Shown: positions 11,338 through 23,367, counted from the stretch's first letter. The stretch is DNA of 64,000 nucleotides from Collybia mongolica (GCA_013420905.1 JAAXNY010000010.1:2294001-2358000), one strand, 5' to 3'. Numbers and translations: made by a program. Notes: generated by a model not told the origin, from the sequence alone.

Positions 11338-13183
11338 ATGGCAGAAATTCCCGGTGGCACAGTTGCAAAAAAGACACGCACGATTGTTGTTTGTTTCGAC
11401 GGCACCTCCAACGAATACGATGGCAACGTGAGTGCATCAACGACGGCTTGAAGATTGAGTTTATTTGGTCTCCTAGATCACCAACATCGTTAAGTTTTTT
11501 GCCCTGCTCAAGAAAGACGACTTTCACGAGCAACTTTGTTATTACCAGGTACGCTATGCCCAACCTTTGGCTTAAAGTACACTCAAACGCTGTGCACAGC
11601 CTGGTGTAGGAACATGGTTTAACCCGGGTGTAGTTTCACCAATTTTTCACTGGGTAGCCAAATTATTAGACGAAGCCTTCGCCTGGTAAGATTGCACCAT
11701 ATCTCATTGCTCGTTGCGTATTGATGCAAATGGCTCCAGGTATCTGGATGCCCATGTCATTGATGGCTATAGATTCTTGATGCAGAATTATCGCGTTGGC
11801 GATAGGATATGTATTTTTGGTATGTACAGACTCTAACGTCACAATGTATTTATTAAAATTTCCAAGGGTTTTCTCGTGGATCTTACACCGCTCGGTAAGG
11901 TTCGCTCCGTTCGACAGTTGCAACGTCAAATTTAAAGAAGTGGTTGATAGTGCATTAGCGGGATTGCTGTACAAAGTATGTTTGATGCATTTTCTTTACA
12001 TTGCCAAATCCGATCTTGTCAAGGTTGGCCTACTTCCACGAGACAACGAGCAACAGATTCCATTCGCTTATAAACTTTACAAACGCGAAGACCAGGACGG
12101 AAAAGATCTATGTGCGGGTTTCAAACAGACATTTTGCCAAAACGTGAAAATCCAGTTTGTGGGGGTTTGGTAAGCCTCGTTTGGCCACAATAAGAAAGTA
12201 TCTAACCTTATTGGTGTGTGCGAAGGGGATACTGTAGCGAGCGTCGGTGCTATCAGAGGCCGTACACTGCCCTTCATTAGTTCAAACATAGCCATCAAGA
12301 CCTTCAGGCATGCATTATCACTCGATGAGGTGAGTCAAATAACTCCTTAGGCTGGTCTCAACTTGTAATGATGTGACCTGCACAGCATCGAGTGAGGTTC
12401 AGAGCAAATTATTATCACCGCCCTTCACCGGATGAGAATGGGGCTGCTCTTGACCCTGAGCATGCCAGCCCCGTCATTGGAACAATCAAGGCACCCTTGA
12501 AATCAGGAAAACCACATAAGCAAAAACTGGTCACCCCCCAGCGCGGCGGGTTTTTCACGAAATTCTTCAGGAGTCCTACCAAAATAGTGTTGGATATTCC
12601 AGACGAGGAAGGGGACCCTACTGATGTTCTGGAGGTGTGGTTCGCTGGGTGTCATGCAGGTCAGCCATTCATTCAGTGACATTCAAGCCTTTTGTTCAAT
12701 CGGTAACTCCAGACGTCGGAGGAGGCGCGGTTGCTGACGCGATCTCGAATAGCCTCGGAAATATTAGTCTACGATGGATGGTTCAAGAAGTCATGAAATC
12801 ACAATGTGGCATCCTGTTTGATGAGCTGGCCCTGAAACGCGCCTCGATACCTGCAATCTTTCCTGGTCTCCCAGTTGAAAATAACCCAGTTGAAAATAAC
12901 CCTGCACAACAAGCATTAGAAGAAGAGGATGCATTGCAGCCCGTTCACGATGAACTCAAGAGAAATGTGCTGTGGTGGATTTTGGAAATCACTCCACTGC
13001 CGTATTTTTGGCAGGACGCGAGTGGGATATGGCTGAAGGAACATAGTTTTTCATCTGGGCAGGGGCCGGCGGATTTGTGATTCCAATCCACATTTTCACG
13101 CGACGGTCAAACGACGGATGGAGAGCGCGAAGTATACACCCAGGGCACAGTGGATGAAGGGATCGGAAGTCTATGTTCACTGA
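11338..13183 (+). pseudogene. DUF2235 (T6SS Tle1-like) alpha/beta hydrolase, copy 1, 3' frameshift
   Basis: Starts MAEIPGGTVAKKTRTIVVCF and has the DUF2235 layout: CFDGTSNEYDGN, ITNIVKFFALLKKDDF, YYQPGVGTWFNPG, AHVIDGYRFLMQNYRVGDRI, then the nucleophile elbow GFSRGSYTARALAG, VGVWDTVASVGAIRGRTLPF, RHALSLDEHR and EVWFAGCHADVGGG with its catalytic-type Asp. Bacterial Tle1 relatives are phospholipases; fungal members are uncharacterised. Near 13030-13045 the frame runs into SSGQGPADL-stop (13080). The next frame carries the family's C-terminus (FHLGRGRRICD...HFHATVKRRM...KGSEVYVH-stop at 13183). The paralog has an intron at this spot. Here the intron is absent and one extra T is present, so ~45 C-terminal residues are lost unless a sequencing error is involved. 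An 18-bp tandem duplication (PVENNPVENNP) is also visible. Confidence 0.82.
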
Positions 13184-14118
13184 ATAGTTAAGTTACCCTT
13201 CCGCCCAAGATTGGTCTTTCATTGAATTTGACTATGAGCTATGCCTTTAATTTTCAATGACATTCATACGCTTACGCCTGTAGTTTACTATCTTTCTAGT
13301 GATCCCCGCTTCGTGTTGGAAGTGTAATGTCTGTACTTCATGAGAACGTGTTCCAGAAAGCCTGTCCACCTAATATTTAAGTTTCAAACAGGTGTCACAC
13401 TGCGTATGTCACGACCTTATTTGTCCATTGAGCTAACCAGCGTTGCAGAATTTTAGTGATGATCCAACCTATCATTGGATGGATCCCGCTGCTCAATCGG
13501 ATTGTCTCTGTCTGTCCGCTCATTTACTTTGCTTGATCGTATTTGGCGGGAAGCTAACTATCATGTGGCCTCACATGCAACACGTTGGTGCTTTGATGGG
13601 AGATTGATGAGGCTATTTCCCTCAATCCTTGTTCCGTGAGACAGTCGGGTTGTGGCGTAACTTCAAGCTTAACTGACCATGGCATAGTCGTCGAGCCTCG
13701 AGGACTCGTTTCATGTAGTACAATTGACTCTCAGCGACCCCTCAACTTTTGTCTAAGTCCTGGACAATGATCCTATGTGTTCTTATCTGATTGTTTCCAT
13801 ACCAGATCTGTTCACGGTTTGAATATTGGACGCCGGTTCCGGTTTCTATTCGCGCCCCTTGTCGTGAAAGGAAGAGTTCTCGTGGGCGCTGTTATACTCG
13901 ATTTGGCCTAGTTCTGCACACGAAGACGGTCCCATGACGGCTGGACCAATCCGAGTTTGATTTGGTTGTGCCGAATCGCGGTCCACTTACAGGTTTCTCT
14001 TATGTGATGACGTTGCGACCTGTCATTCGAGTTCTTGACGCGAGGGTGATCGCAACACGCATGAATACAATACATATACCCTCCTTGTTTCTCTGGCACA
14101 ATCCGGCATCCACCCACC
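13184..14118. other. Intergenic spacer between DUF2235 paralogs
   Basis: About 930 bp with no convincing ORF. Supplies the 3' UTR of copy 1 and the promoter of copy 2. No repeat noticed. Confidence 0.4.
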
Positions 14119-16072
14119 ATGACAAAGTCTCCGAGCAATAGTGGTGGTTCTGGTCCTAAGGTCATGAAAGCGCGCACCCTCGTTCTCTGCTTTGACGGTA
14201 CTTCTAATGAGTATGATGGTGATGTGAGCACCTTAAATACCCTTTTCCCAGCGGTCATGCTAACTGACTCAACCAATATCAGAATACGAACATTGTAAAG
14301 TTCCTAGACTTGCTCAAGAAAGACGACTTCAACGAGCAACTCTCTTACTACCAGGTACCTTCATCCCCTCCCCTTGTTCAGAACCAAACTTAATCCTATC
14401 ATTCAGCCTGGTATAGGAACGTGGTTTAACCCGGGTGTTGTATCACCAGTATTTCAATGGTGTGCCAAAATTCTGGATCAAGCGTTCGCTTGGTGAGTTA
14501 CCCTGTGTCTTACTTATCGACTTGGAGCTGAGCGGCCGGCGTCACTGCAGGTATATGGATGCCCATGTCATTGATGGCTATAGATTCTTGATGCAGAACT
14601 ATCGAGTTGGCGACAAAATATGTATTTTTGGTTCGTATCATCTTTGGGTGTCAAATAACTGTTTATCGATTGGTTGCTTGAAGGATTTTCCCGTGGCGCC
14701 TACACTGCACGGTATAACTATCCCCTTTTCCGAATCACTTGTAACTAACGCGGGATGCCTCATAGCGCGTTAGCGGGGGCATTATATAAAGTATGTTATG
14801 CTTTTGCGGCAGCGAATAACACCTGCCTTGCGGTCGATTTTGATTTCCAATCGTTAAGGTTGGCCTGCTTCCACGAGACAACGAACAACAGATTCCATTT
14901 GCGTATAAGCTCTACAAACGTGAAGACCAGGAAGGGATAAAACTGAGCGCAGGTTTCAAACAGACGTTCTCCCAAAATGTCAAAATCCACTTTGTGGGGG
15001 TATGGTGAGCTCGGCTTTCATTTAGCAAAAGAAAACTGTTATCAGATGGCTCCATCTCTAAGGGACACTGTTGCGAGCGTGGGTGTAGTAATGGGTCGTA
15101 CACTCCCGTTCACCAACTCGAATAAGGCCATCAAGACTTTCCGACACGCGCTGGCTCTAGATGAGGTTGATAGCCTATACATATCCTTACCAGTTTTATG
15201 TACTGTGCTGAGATTTTTCTGACAGCATCGAGGAAGGTTCAGGCCGAATTACTATCACCGCATTTCACCTGATAGTTCTGCGGCTTTTGACCCTGAACGA
15301 GGGAGTCCTGTGCTTGGAAAAGACTCTGAGTCTCCGAACTCGGTTCAATCTAGAAACTCGAGGCTAATTTCCCTACGACGCGGAAATCTGCTTTCGAAGT
15401 TTTGGAAGCGACCGGCTGAGATTCTATTGGATGTCATAGAGGAGGAAGGAGATCCAACTGATGTATTAGAAGTATGGTTTGCGGGGTGCCACTCTGGTAA
15501 GTCAGCCACTTAGGCCCGTAGTTCGATTTGCTGACTTGAGGAAACTCGCAGACGTTGGTGGGGGTGCGATATCAGATTCGATTACGAACAGTCTCGCGAA
15601 TATCAGTCTTCGATGGATGGTGCACGAGGTTGTGAAATCCCAATGCGGCATTTTATTTGACGAGCTGGCACTTCAGCGCGCGTCTATTTTCGGCATCTTT
15701 CCTGGTACTCCAGTTGAAGATAGTCCTGTTCAGCAAGCGTTGGAGAAAAAGGATGCGCTGGAGCCCATTCACGACGAGCTCAAGAAAAATGTACTATGGT
15801 GGCTACTGGAAATTATTCCATTGTTTTATTTCTGGCAAGATGAAAAGGGGGTGTGGCACAAGGAATATGGGTTAGTAACGATGTCTGATTCATCTGGAGC
15901 ACTGACTGATTGGTGGGTTCGATATTTTTATAGGTTCCATTTGGGCAAAGGTCGGGTGATTCAGGATCGCCATCCTCGCTTCCACGCGACCGTGAAACGG
16001 CGCATAGATAGTTCGTTGAAATACGCGCCTAGAGCGTTGTGGGCGAAGGGATCGGAGGTCTACATTCACTGA
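14119..16072 (+). CDS. DUF2235 (T6SS Tle1-like) alpha/beta hydrolase, copy 2, intact
   Basis: Start ATG 14119 (MTKSPSNSGGSGPKVMKART). Same intron positions and strong identity to the gene just upstream: CFDGTSNEYDGD, NTNIVKFLDLLKKDDFNEQL, GIGTWFNPGVVSPVF, DAHVIDGYRFLMQNYRVGD, nucleophile elbow GFSRGAYTARALAG, GLLPRDNEQQIPFAYKLYKR, VGVWDTVASVGVVMGRTLPF, AGCHSDVGGGAISD and the C-terminus HPRFHATVKRRIDS...KGSEVYIH-stop. The Ser of GFSRG is the expected nucleophile and DVGGG the expected acid region. No signal peptide or membrane segment, so probably cytosolic. The fungal substrate is unknown; lipase or esterase activity is inferred from the fold. The last intron (from about 15875 to 15932), present here, is missing from copy 1. 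Confidence 0.88.
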
Positions 16073-16778
16073 TGCCCATTGTTCTGAACTGATCTACTAG
16101 CTGAGGATGAGTTGCGCTCGTTTCGGTAACAGTGGTATTATTATGAACTTACGCTTGTAACGACCTTTTTTATGATCAATAAGCTCCGGTGTCCGTAATA
16201 TGCCCCAGTCTAAGGTTAGGTCCTATGTATTAGACAAGTCACTAATTGGCGCTGTCCTATAGACTCGGAGATTAGATTGACAGCAAGTGGAGGCGAGCTG
16301 GCACTCCGTGAATCCGAGGTGGGAAGGCGTTTGAGAGAAGTGGCGCGTCCTGATCCAGTCGCCATGTTCTATGGTAACTATAGCTAGTTGGCCATAGTGA
16401 CGATTGCCATTTGTCCAAAAGTTCGACTGCGCCGCGTGGAATGAATGTCGTAAGGAGAATCAAACTATGATCATACAGGTCACAAAGCTGGTCGTGATTG
16501 CCTCCAAGTGGTCTGTGTTTCCATGACATATGTGCTGAAGGAAAAATTTCAGATGTAGAATCCCACAGAAAGCTGTGAAGAAGTATGATAATTATGGTGA
16601 GAGAAAGAACGAGGACAAGTGGCGGAGATTTGTTTCCCACGTGCTTCATGTCGGCATAGAGTTAATTCAAAATAAATAATATCACAACCTCTCATCACAA
16701 GCCATCTTCCTTGCCCTCCAGCTTTCGCCGACCACAGCCATTCCTTTCCGCGAGTAGGCGAACAAGCCTCCCATTACA
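16073..16778. other. Intergenic, promoter of the MAPKK; contains a doubtful minus-strand ORF
   Basis: Mostly 3' flank of DUF2235 copy 2 and 5' flank of the kinase. The one noteworthy frame is listed separately (16272-16649, minus). Confidence 0.4.
16272..16649 (-). CDS. Possible small single-pass membrane protein, unknown
   Basis: A 125-codon open frame starting MKHVGNKSPPLVLVLSLTII and continuing IILLHSFLWD. This would be a short basic N-terminus followed by one strong hydrophobic segment, as in a signal anchor. The remainder (GGNHDQLCDLYDHSLILLTT, ending LHLLSI) has no recognised motif. It is divergent from the kinase gene, with 129 bp between start codons. The hydrophobic helix could be coincidental; no family is recognised. 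Confidence 0.28.
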   Translation of the reverse strand: MKHVGNKSPPLVLVLSLTIIIILLHSFLWDSTSEIFPSAHMSWKHRPLGGNHDQLCDLYDHSLILLTTFIPRGAVELLDKWQSSLWPTSYSYHRTWRLDQDAPLLSNAFPPRIHGVPARLHLLSI

Positions 16779-18439
16779 ATGGCTTCGTCTCTTTCACCAA
16801 TTCGTAAGAAACGGAACTTCAAGGCTCTACAGCTTAACGTGGCGAAGCCTCCGCCACCGCCTCCGGAGCCAGAGCCAGTTGCAATTCGCCAAGCTCCGAC
16901 GGCGGCGGGTGCTCCAGCTGGAAAGAGGAGGCCTCCCCCAATGACTTTGAAGGCACCCAAAGTTCTTAGTAATGGTGGAAGTGGTGCTGTGTCGGCCGTT
17001 GAACAGGAGACCACCAACTTGCTGATGGTTGTAAGCAATGGGCCTAGCTCTGCCCCGAACACCGCTTCCCCTTCTGCCCGGCGGAATACATATCATGCGA
17101 CGCTATCAAATACACTCGCGAACCTTGATATGAATGCGGAGATCAAATTCGATTTACGAAATGAAGACTTGAAGGATTTGCAGGAACTGGGACAAGGTAA
17201 CGGTGGAAGCGTCAAGAAGGTGGAGCACATTCCGACGGGCACGATCATGGCAAAGAAGGTGTGTCCAGAGCTCATGATCAGGGCTTCATCATTTCTAACG
17301 CTATTTTTCCTGTATTATAGATTGTGCTTATTGATGCGAAACCGTCCGTGCGGAAACAAATTCTTCGAGAATTGCACATCATGCATGACTGCCACTCCAA
17401 GTACATCATATCTTTCTATGGTGCCTTCCTGGCAGATCCCAACATCTGCATCTGCATGGAATTTTCTGACAAAGGATCTCTTGATGGAATTTACAAGAAG
17501 ATTGGCCCCATCGACATCGACGTTGTTGGTCAGGTCGCTTTGGCTGTGCTCGAAGGCCTAACATATTTGTATGATGTCCACCGCATCATTCACCGTGGTA
17601 CGTTGACTCGATTCTCGACTTCCACCGTCGCACGTGATGCTTTATGACTTAAATTCCGTCGGTCTGGCTTTTTTTATTTATTTATTGACGCACTATTCTT
17701 CGTTCCCTCAGATATCAAACCATCGAACATACTATGCAACTCTCGTGGTGAAATCAAGATCTGTGATTTTGGTGTGTCTGGCGAGTTGATTAACTCTATC
17801 GCCGACACGTTCGTGGGCACATCAACATATATGAGCGTTAGTCCTGACATCCTATCAAGCGCCTTGTTATCTGACAGTGACTTACGCGCGCGCACAGCCC
17901 GAACGAATCCAAGGAGCCCAGTATACGGTTAAATCTGATGTTTGGTCCCTCGGCGTCTCCCTCATCGAGTTAGCCCTCGGCCGCTTCCCTTTCTCCGAGT
18001 CTTCTTCGGATGACTCTGATCTTTCGGACTTCGAGGGGACACTATCTCCCGCGCGTCCGGGATCTATTGGGCTCGGACTTCCTCCTGCCAGACCAAAGGC
18101 CAAGACAGCGAAGAAAGACAAGAGGAAGAGTAAGGGTGTAAGCCTGCAGGGTGGTGGGATGACGATGAGCATTTTGGAGCTCTTGCAACATATTGTGAAT
18201 GAGCCTGCACCCAGATTGACTCCAGAGGGCCGGTTCCCCAAGGAAGCGGAGTTGTTTGTGGACAGCTGTTTATTGAAAGATCCGGATGCAAGGGGGACGC
18301 CAAAGGATTTACTTGTGAGTTGATTGACACCAATTACTCGAACGGGACTGACATATCTTGGGCCTTGTAGAACCACGCCTGGATAGTACAAGCGAAAGTT
18401 TCGGATATCGACCTGGAAGGTTGGGCCAGCACGTTCTGA
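16779..18439 (+). CDS. Dual-specificity MAP kinase kinase, Ste7/Fuz7-type
   Basis: Start [20 protein letters not shown], a basic N-terminus followed by a Pro-rich stretch ([11 protein letters not shown]), ~125 disordered residues, then the kinase domain. Landmarks: glycine loop [23 protein letters not shown]-type lysine (TIMAKKIVLIDAK), [20 protein letters not shown], catalytic loop HRDIKPSN (formed across an intron), DFGVSG, activation loop [20 protein letters not shown] with Ser and Thr spaced as in MAPKKs, and [21 protein letters not shown] ~45-residue Ser/Asp/Lys insert ([14 protein letters not shown] to KKDKRKSKG) sits after subdomain IX, as is common in fungal Ste7 relatives. It ends [22 protein letters not shown]. 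In basidiomycetes this kinase relays pheromone/mating and morphogenesis signals to a Fus3-like MAPK (family knowledge; not shown for this gene). Five introns were seen and all frames are open. Confidence 0.92.
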
Positions 18440-18769
18440 TAGTGGTCCTTCATTTTATTCCCGTCGAGTTTCAACTTTTATCGTTTTCAAGATACTATCC
18501 TTTCCTGAATGTCCCATGTACCATTTTTTCGTTATCGCCTGTTCCCCTTTTTACGGCCTTCAGGGACCAGCATCCTCACGAATAATGAATGTATTTTAGA
18601 TGTCGACCAATGGACGTTACACCAATGGTCTTGGGCCCTGGAGGCCTGGAATGCATATAAATTATTGCCCGGACATCCGCCACATTGTTAGATTATTATG
18701 AGAAGGTTTTATTTCTGGGTACTGACAGGGTATCATATAGAAAAATCGAGGTGATGGGTAATACATTCA
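18440..18769. other. Convergent intergenic region (MAPKK / ORC6 3' ends)
   Basis: About 330 bp between the stop codons of two converging genes, so presumably both 3' UTRs and polyadenylation signals. No ORF accepted. Confidence 0.5.
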
Positions 18770-20123
18770 TTATGTTACCGTGGGTTGTGCTAATCGAGGT
18801 CGATATTTCTCAAACGGATGACCATGCAATTGCACTAGGTCGCGTTTACGTTTCTCCGCTTGTTTCCAAAGGCGGTTCAATCGAGGATCTCGACTGAACC
18901 ATTGTTGATGGTCGAGGTATACAGGCCGAAAGCGTTTGGGTAGGGGGATTTTTTCATCTTCGTCTTCGTCAGATGGCAATTGTGGATCAACATCCATTGC
19001 ATCTGGGTCATGTTGTGCGGTTGTGGGTTGTGGGAATGTGTGGGTTGAGGGGTTTATCGGGATAGTATAAATGACGTCCTCTGCTTCTTCCGCATGTTCG
19101 CCATGATCTGTCTCAGTGTCGGGCGCCCGACGCGACGACGAAGCGATCAGGACAAAGGGGACCTTTTGAGGAGAGATACGATTGATACTCTTTGAAGGAG
19201 AGTCGATTCTCCGTTTCTTGATCGGCGTTTCTGGCTCCGCGAGAGTATCCAATAAGTCCACATCTGAGGTAATACCGTCGCGCTCCTGCGGAGATTCCTC
19301 AGCTTTCCGCTTTTGTGGAGAATCCTTGGATGGCAAGGCTCGCAGCATGGGTTTAGTGGGCGACCTTCGTGGGGTAGCTCCAGCCTTCACAGGTGATACA
19401 CGTTTCGTTTTCCTCTCGCTTTGTATGCGGGTTGCTAGGGAGACACAGTTCTTCGTTATGACATCGAGTAGTTTTTTGAAATTCTTGAAAGGTACATCAT
19501 TTTCTTCCGCGTAGAGTTGTGGTGTTTGGACAACTTTACCCTGGATGAGAGTCGATGATGAATATGTTGTGTGGGTTGCAAGCTATCAACACGAACCGTG
19601 GCAGCCTGGTATACCCAAAAAAAGATGACAGATCTCACACCTGCATCTTCCGGGGTGAATCGGGTGTCGGCTTGGAGCAGCGCCCTCTCTGCCGCCCGTG
19701 TCCAATCAAGCAGCTGGTCATGCTCTATCGAGGGGTTGTGCGTCCTTAGAAGAGCATTATAACCTCCCCTCGTAGTTGGCTTTTTTCTCGAGCCACCTAT
19801 GGCAGCTTCGACAATATGGAATGCCTTCTCAAAGTCTGAAGGTTTTAGGCAAGACGCAGCTTGTGCAGTTTTTCGCGTGACTTCATTGTTCTTGAGCCTA
19901 GACGTAGATTTTCAATTATCGGTATATATATGGGAGACGTAGTGGTGTACCTTTGGGACGCAATGTGCGCACAAATTGCAGGTAGTCCAGTTGTGTGTGC
20001 ACCTAATTCGTGTCCAGAACCTGGCCCAGTCTTTTTCTGTGCGATGCGTAGGATGCTTCGCGCTTGAGATAGAGTTTCTGGATCACGGCAAAGACTCTCT
20101 AGAAGGTGATCATTATGAGCCAT
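18770..20123 (-). CDS. ORC6: Origin recognition complex subunit 6
   Basis: Exon 1 starts MAHNDHLLESLCRDPETLSQ. Later exons read RLKNNEVTRKTAQAASCLKP, SDFEKAFHIVEAAIGG, LLDWTRAAERALLQADTRFT, PEDAGLATHTTYSSSTLIQG, KVVQTPQLYAEENDVPF and FKNFKKLLDVITKNCVSLAT, matching the TFIIB-like fold of Orc6. A Ser/Pro-rich linker has several S/TP-K/R sites (TPRRSPTK, TPIKKRR, SPQK), plausible CDK sites. The conserved C-terminal helix DPRLNRLWKQAEKRKRDLVQ is followed by LHGHPFEKYRPRL. It acts in the nucleus as an ORC subunit needed to load MCM helicase. The intron near 19600 uses the donor after GATGCAGGT, which keeps the frame. Its start is divergent from the MYND gene. Confidence 0.88.
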
Positions 20124-20257
20124 AGAGGATTAGGATGTCGCGACGGGAGTTGGTGGTACGGGCCCTTCTCACGCGATTGTCGCGTGACGTCACGACCCGT
20201 CACAAACTTTGCGACAGAATGCCAGTGGGTGTGGCATGCCTCTCACTTCTGCCCATC

Positions 20258-21530
20258 ATGTCCCAGGATTTAAATGCTACTCCAAAGAGTATATACCTGC
20301 CATTAATGAAGCTGGATAAGTGTGTTGTGTGCTCCAACTCGGATTCCGGGCTTCTCCGGCTCTGTTCATCGTGTGGCGAGGTAAGCCCAACCTATCACGT
20401 CACATTAGAAAGGCTGATCAACACATTTCATAGAAGATTTATTGTTCTCCAGAATGTCAGAAAAAGGATTGGGTCAAGCACAAAGTAGAGTGTGGTACGC
20501 GACTGGCCTTTGCTGGTATCATTCGACTCACTTGTTTTCAGGCAAGACGGATCGTGTAGATATAACTTCCTTTTATCCGTTCATTGCATCTTTAATTGAA
20601 ATTGCTCGACAACGCCCGGAACGACCAACACACCCTGCCCTCCGCCATAAGATCATGAACTCTCCAAATCCAAACGAACCCCCCTCGTTCTTCCCGGGCG
20701 GGATTGCCAAAGTGGTAGCTTATGGTGACCCAATCCCTCCTAGCCATGTGGGTGGCCCCATGTGGTGGCCGACCGCAGCCTCAGACAAGGTTCGATCTAA
20801 GATGCTCCGTAGGATTTTGCGCGATGGGGATCTCGTACCGATCCTAGTCTCTGTCTGTATGGCCTTACTAGCTGAGTTCTACACAACATCTTGGATACCC
20901 GACGAGAAAAAACGACGGTGCCGTCTTCAATACCGAAGTACCCCTATTGCTGATTTTGGGATCACGAAAGGGGCGGTCGAGGTGGGTGTTGAGGACAAGC
21001 TCGTCTACATCAATCTTGCAGACGGGAGTGTGGATAAAGGTCAGGACCCGAACGAACACTACCTGTTGTATTTTACAACCATCCGCGGCGAAGAATTCAC
21101 TCTCGATTGCGGAATGTTTGTGTACAACTTTTGCATCACTGTAGCAACATATCCCTACCTCCCTCACGCAGCTCAATATGCACCGGCTTATTTTCGTGAC
21201 AGGGGCCAAGTGCGAAATGCACTTGCCCTACATACTCCGCAACGGCGGTTCTCTTTCCTCCGAAATGATGCTCTTCATCATCTTCACACAACTGAAACGG
21301 GGAAGTTTACCAATAGCACGAGAAAAGCAGTATGGAATTTCATGGAGGAAATAGCTGGCCGGCGCTGCACCGTATTTGAGAAGGAATTGGCAATAAAATG
21401 CGCGCTGGATAACTGTCTTGCGCTTAACAAAGTCCTTGCCAACCGAAGTTGGCTAACCTGGCCCAAGGAGCCCCGCATCGCGATCGAGGTCGACCCAGGC
21501 CAGAAAGTGCGTTATGGAGAAGACGACTAG
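20258..21530 (+). CDS. MYND-type zinc-finger protein
   Basis: Chosen start ATG 20258 (MSQDLNATPKSIYLPLMKLD). Upstream in-frame Met codons at 20219 and 20135 cannot be excluded. The MYND finger is assembled across an intron: CVVCSNSDSGLLRLCSSCGE, then KIYCSPECQKKDWVKHKVEC, giving C-x2-C, C-x2-C, C-x3-C and H-x3-C ligands. A second intron follows, then a long single exon (GKTDRVDITSFYPFIASLIE to VRYGEDD-stop) with no recognised second domain. MYND fingers mediate protein-protein contacts. Agaricomycetes have many such orphan MYND proteins, and the specific role is unknown. It shares a ~130-bp divergent promoter with ORC6. Confidence 0.8.
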
Positions 21531-22071
21531 AAAGGGACATTGTAATAAGTTTGATTGTTTCTATCTGCAACATATTTTATGTCAGAGGAGCTGTAGTCCC
21601 TTGAGGCACTCTCGCATCAACTTTTTGCAGGAAAACCGAGTCCAGGAGCTACGTGGAGGTGAAGAAACTGGACAAATTCGCATATCTCCGCGATTACGCT
21701 CATCATCTCCCCGGTCCTTTGGTGACCCGAACTTGATCTGGCTCTTCGTAGGAATCGGCGTCGCGTGTCGTGTCCGCGGGAGAGATGGGAGGAGAGGTGA
21801 TTTGGAGAAGTGATCGTCACGGGCCGTCTGTAACTTTCAGTCGGGGGTCATTTTACCAATAGCCCAGCTGTAATGATGATGTTTTAATAAATTTGACTGA
21901 CTATCACGCCTCATATATTCGTAAAGAATGCGGCTGGTTTATAACAGATCACAATCAGTTCTACGTTGAAATACGAACGATGTCTAAAAGGCTACCAGAA
22001 CCACATCGCTAGTCCCCCCAATGAACTCTACTCTATCTAGCCAGTACCCAAATATACGCACTAATAAGCCT
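21531..22071. other. Convergent intergenic region
   Basis: Between the 3' ends of the MYND and alpha/beta-hydrolase genes. No ORF supported. Confidence 0.45.
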
Positions 22072-23367
22072 CTACTCTTCCCTCTGCCTTCCAAAGCACC
22101 TTTCCAAAAACTTCCCAACAGCATCAAACTCGTTCCCATACCGCTCCTCCGCCCCAGGTGCATAATCAAATGAATGCTCCTCCCCGTCAAACTCCAGCAC
22201 CTCCACCTCCACGCCCGCACGCCTGAGCAGCCCCGCAAGGTGCCGCGACTCGCCCACCGGCACCGCAGAGTCCTCCGTCCCGTGGCACAGCATCGTCGGG
22301 GGCCACCTCCCTGCGTGCACCGCGAACTGCGGAAAGAGCTCGCACACGCCGTATTGCACCAAGGAACGCTCCGCCTCCGCCTCTGCTCCTGTGTCGCCTT
22401 TCTCCTGGAGAGCGGCGGCCCGCAGCATCGTGCTGACCCCGGGGACGCCGGTGTAGTAGTCCAAGAACACGCCGAGCTGGAGGAAGAGGCGCGCGAGGAG
22501 CATGCGTGGATGGGCGGGGTATCCGGGTATAACGTGCTCGGGCCCGTGGTACACAAGCGGTACATCTGACGCAGGGGGTAATGCAGCGCACGCTGGGAGC
22601 AGGAAGGGCGCGAAAGCGGGGTCGGAGGGGTCGAGGAGGTCGCGTCCGCGGAAGAAGGGGGTGGTTTTAGGGTGGAGGTAGTGTGAGGTCTGCGGGTAGA
22701 GGGATGATTAGCGTCGTTGAGGTACGGAGAGCAGAGAGGTGACGGGTACGAGGAAGTTCCCGCCCATGGCGTAGAAGGAGAGCACCGCGCAGGGCCGGGG
22801 CGCAGTGCAGTGCATGGCGGCGAGATACGCGCAGAGTCCACCGGCGCTCGAACCAGCGACTGCAATCGCGTTTGGGTCGATCGTCAAGTGCTGCAGACGA
22901 CCTCGCGCGACGTCATCTTCCCTCCCGCCCGCCACGAGGAATGCCAAGAGATCGCAGATGTCGCGCACAATGTCGTGGCCTGTCGCAGGCGGGAGGAGCT
23001 GGTAGTCTGCGGACACGAACACGTAGCCCGCCGCGGTTACGCGTTCTACGATAAGTGGCGATGTTGGGAGAGGGTTGGTTTTAGCGCATTGGGGAGATGT
23101 AGATTGGCGAGAGACACGTCACATGTTAGCTGGCTCGCATATAGGTGCGCGCGGGAGAGGACACGAACTGTGCAGCCAACTGGGGAACCAGCTCTGGCGG
23201 TTCCCGACGGTGAGGCCTCCGCCGTGAAAGTAGACAACGGCGGGTAGACGGGGGGGGCCACCAGACGGGAGGGAAGCGGGGGTGGGTGGGTAGATGTCGA
23301 CGTGGATGGGTAACTTGCTAACCGTGAGCCGTTTATAGACCAGCGTAATCGGTGTGCCCTCCGCCAT
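22072..23367 (-). CDS. Alpha/beta hydrolase fold-3 (hormone-sensitive lipase-like) esterase
   Basis: Start ATG 23367 (MAEGTPITLVYKRLTVSKLP). Three exons: the first ends FHGGGLTVGNRQSWFPSWLH, the second carries KRVTAAGYVFVSADYQLLPP, and the third starts TSHYLHPKTTPFFRGRDLLD. The oxyanion-hole motif HGGG is at about residues 48-51, the nucleophile elbow is GSSAG (AIAVAGSSAGGLCAYLAAMH), the acid lies in HGTEDSAVPVGESRHL and the His in FDGEEHSFDYAPG. The complete Ser-Asp-His triad suggests an active carboxylesterase or lipase acting on short-chain esters. No signal peptide is seen from this Met, so probably intracellular. The exon is GC-rich, which creates long shadow ORFs on the other strand. 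An upstream frame extends the N-terminus to 23523 but has no homologous character. Confidence 0.87.

Noticed and set aside
22174..23247. Long plus-strand ORFs opposite the alpha/beta hydrolase
   Set aside because: Shadow frames caused by GC-rich codon bias. The minus strand has the full Ser-Asp-His triad.
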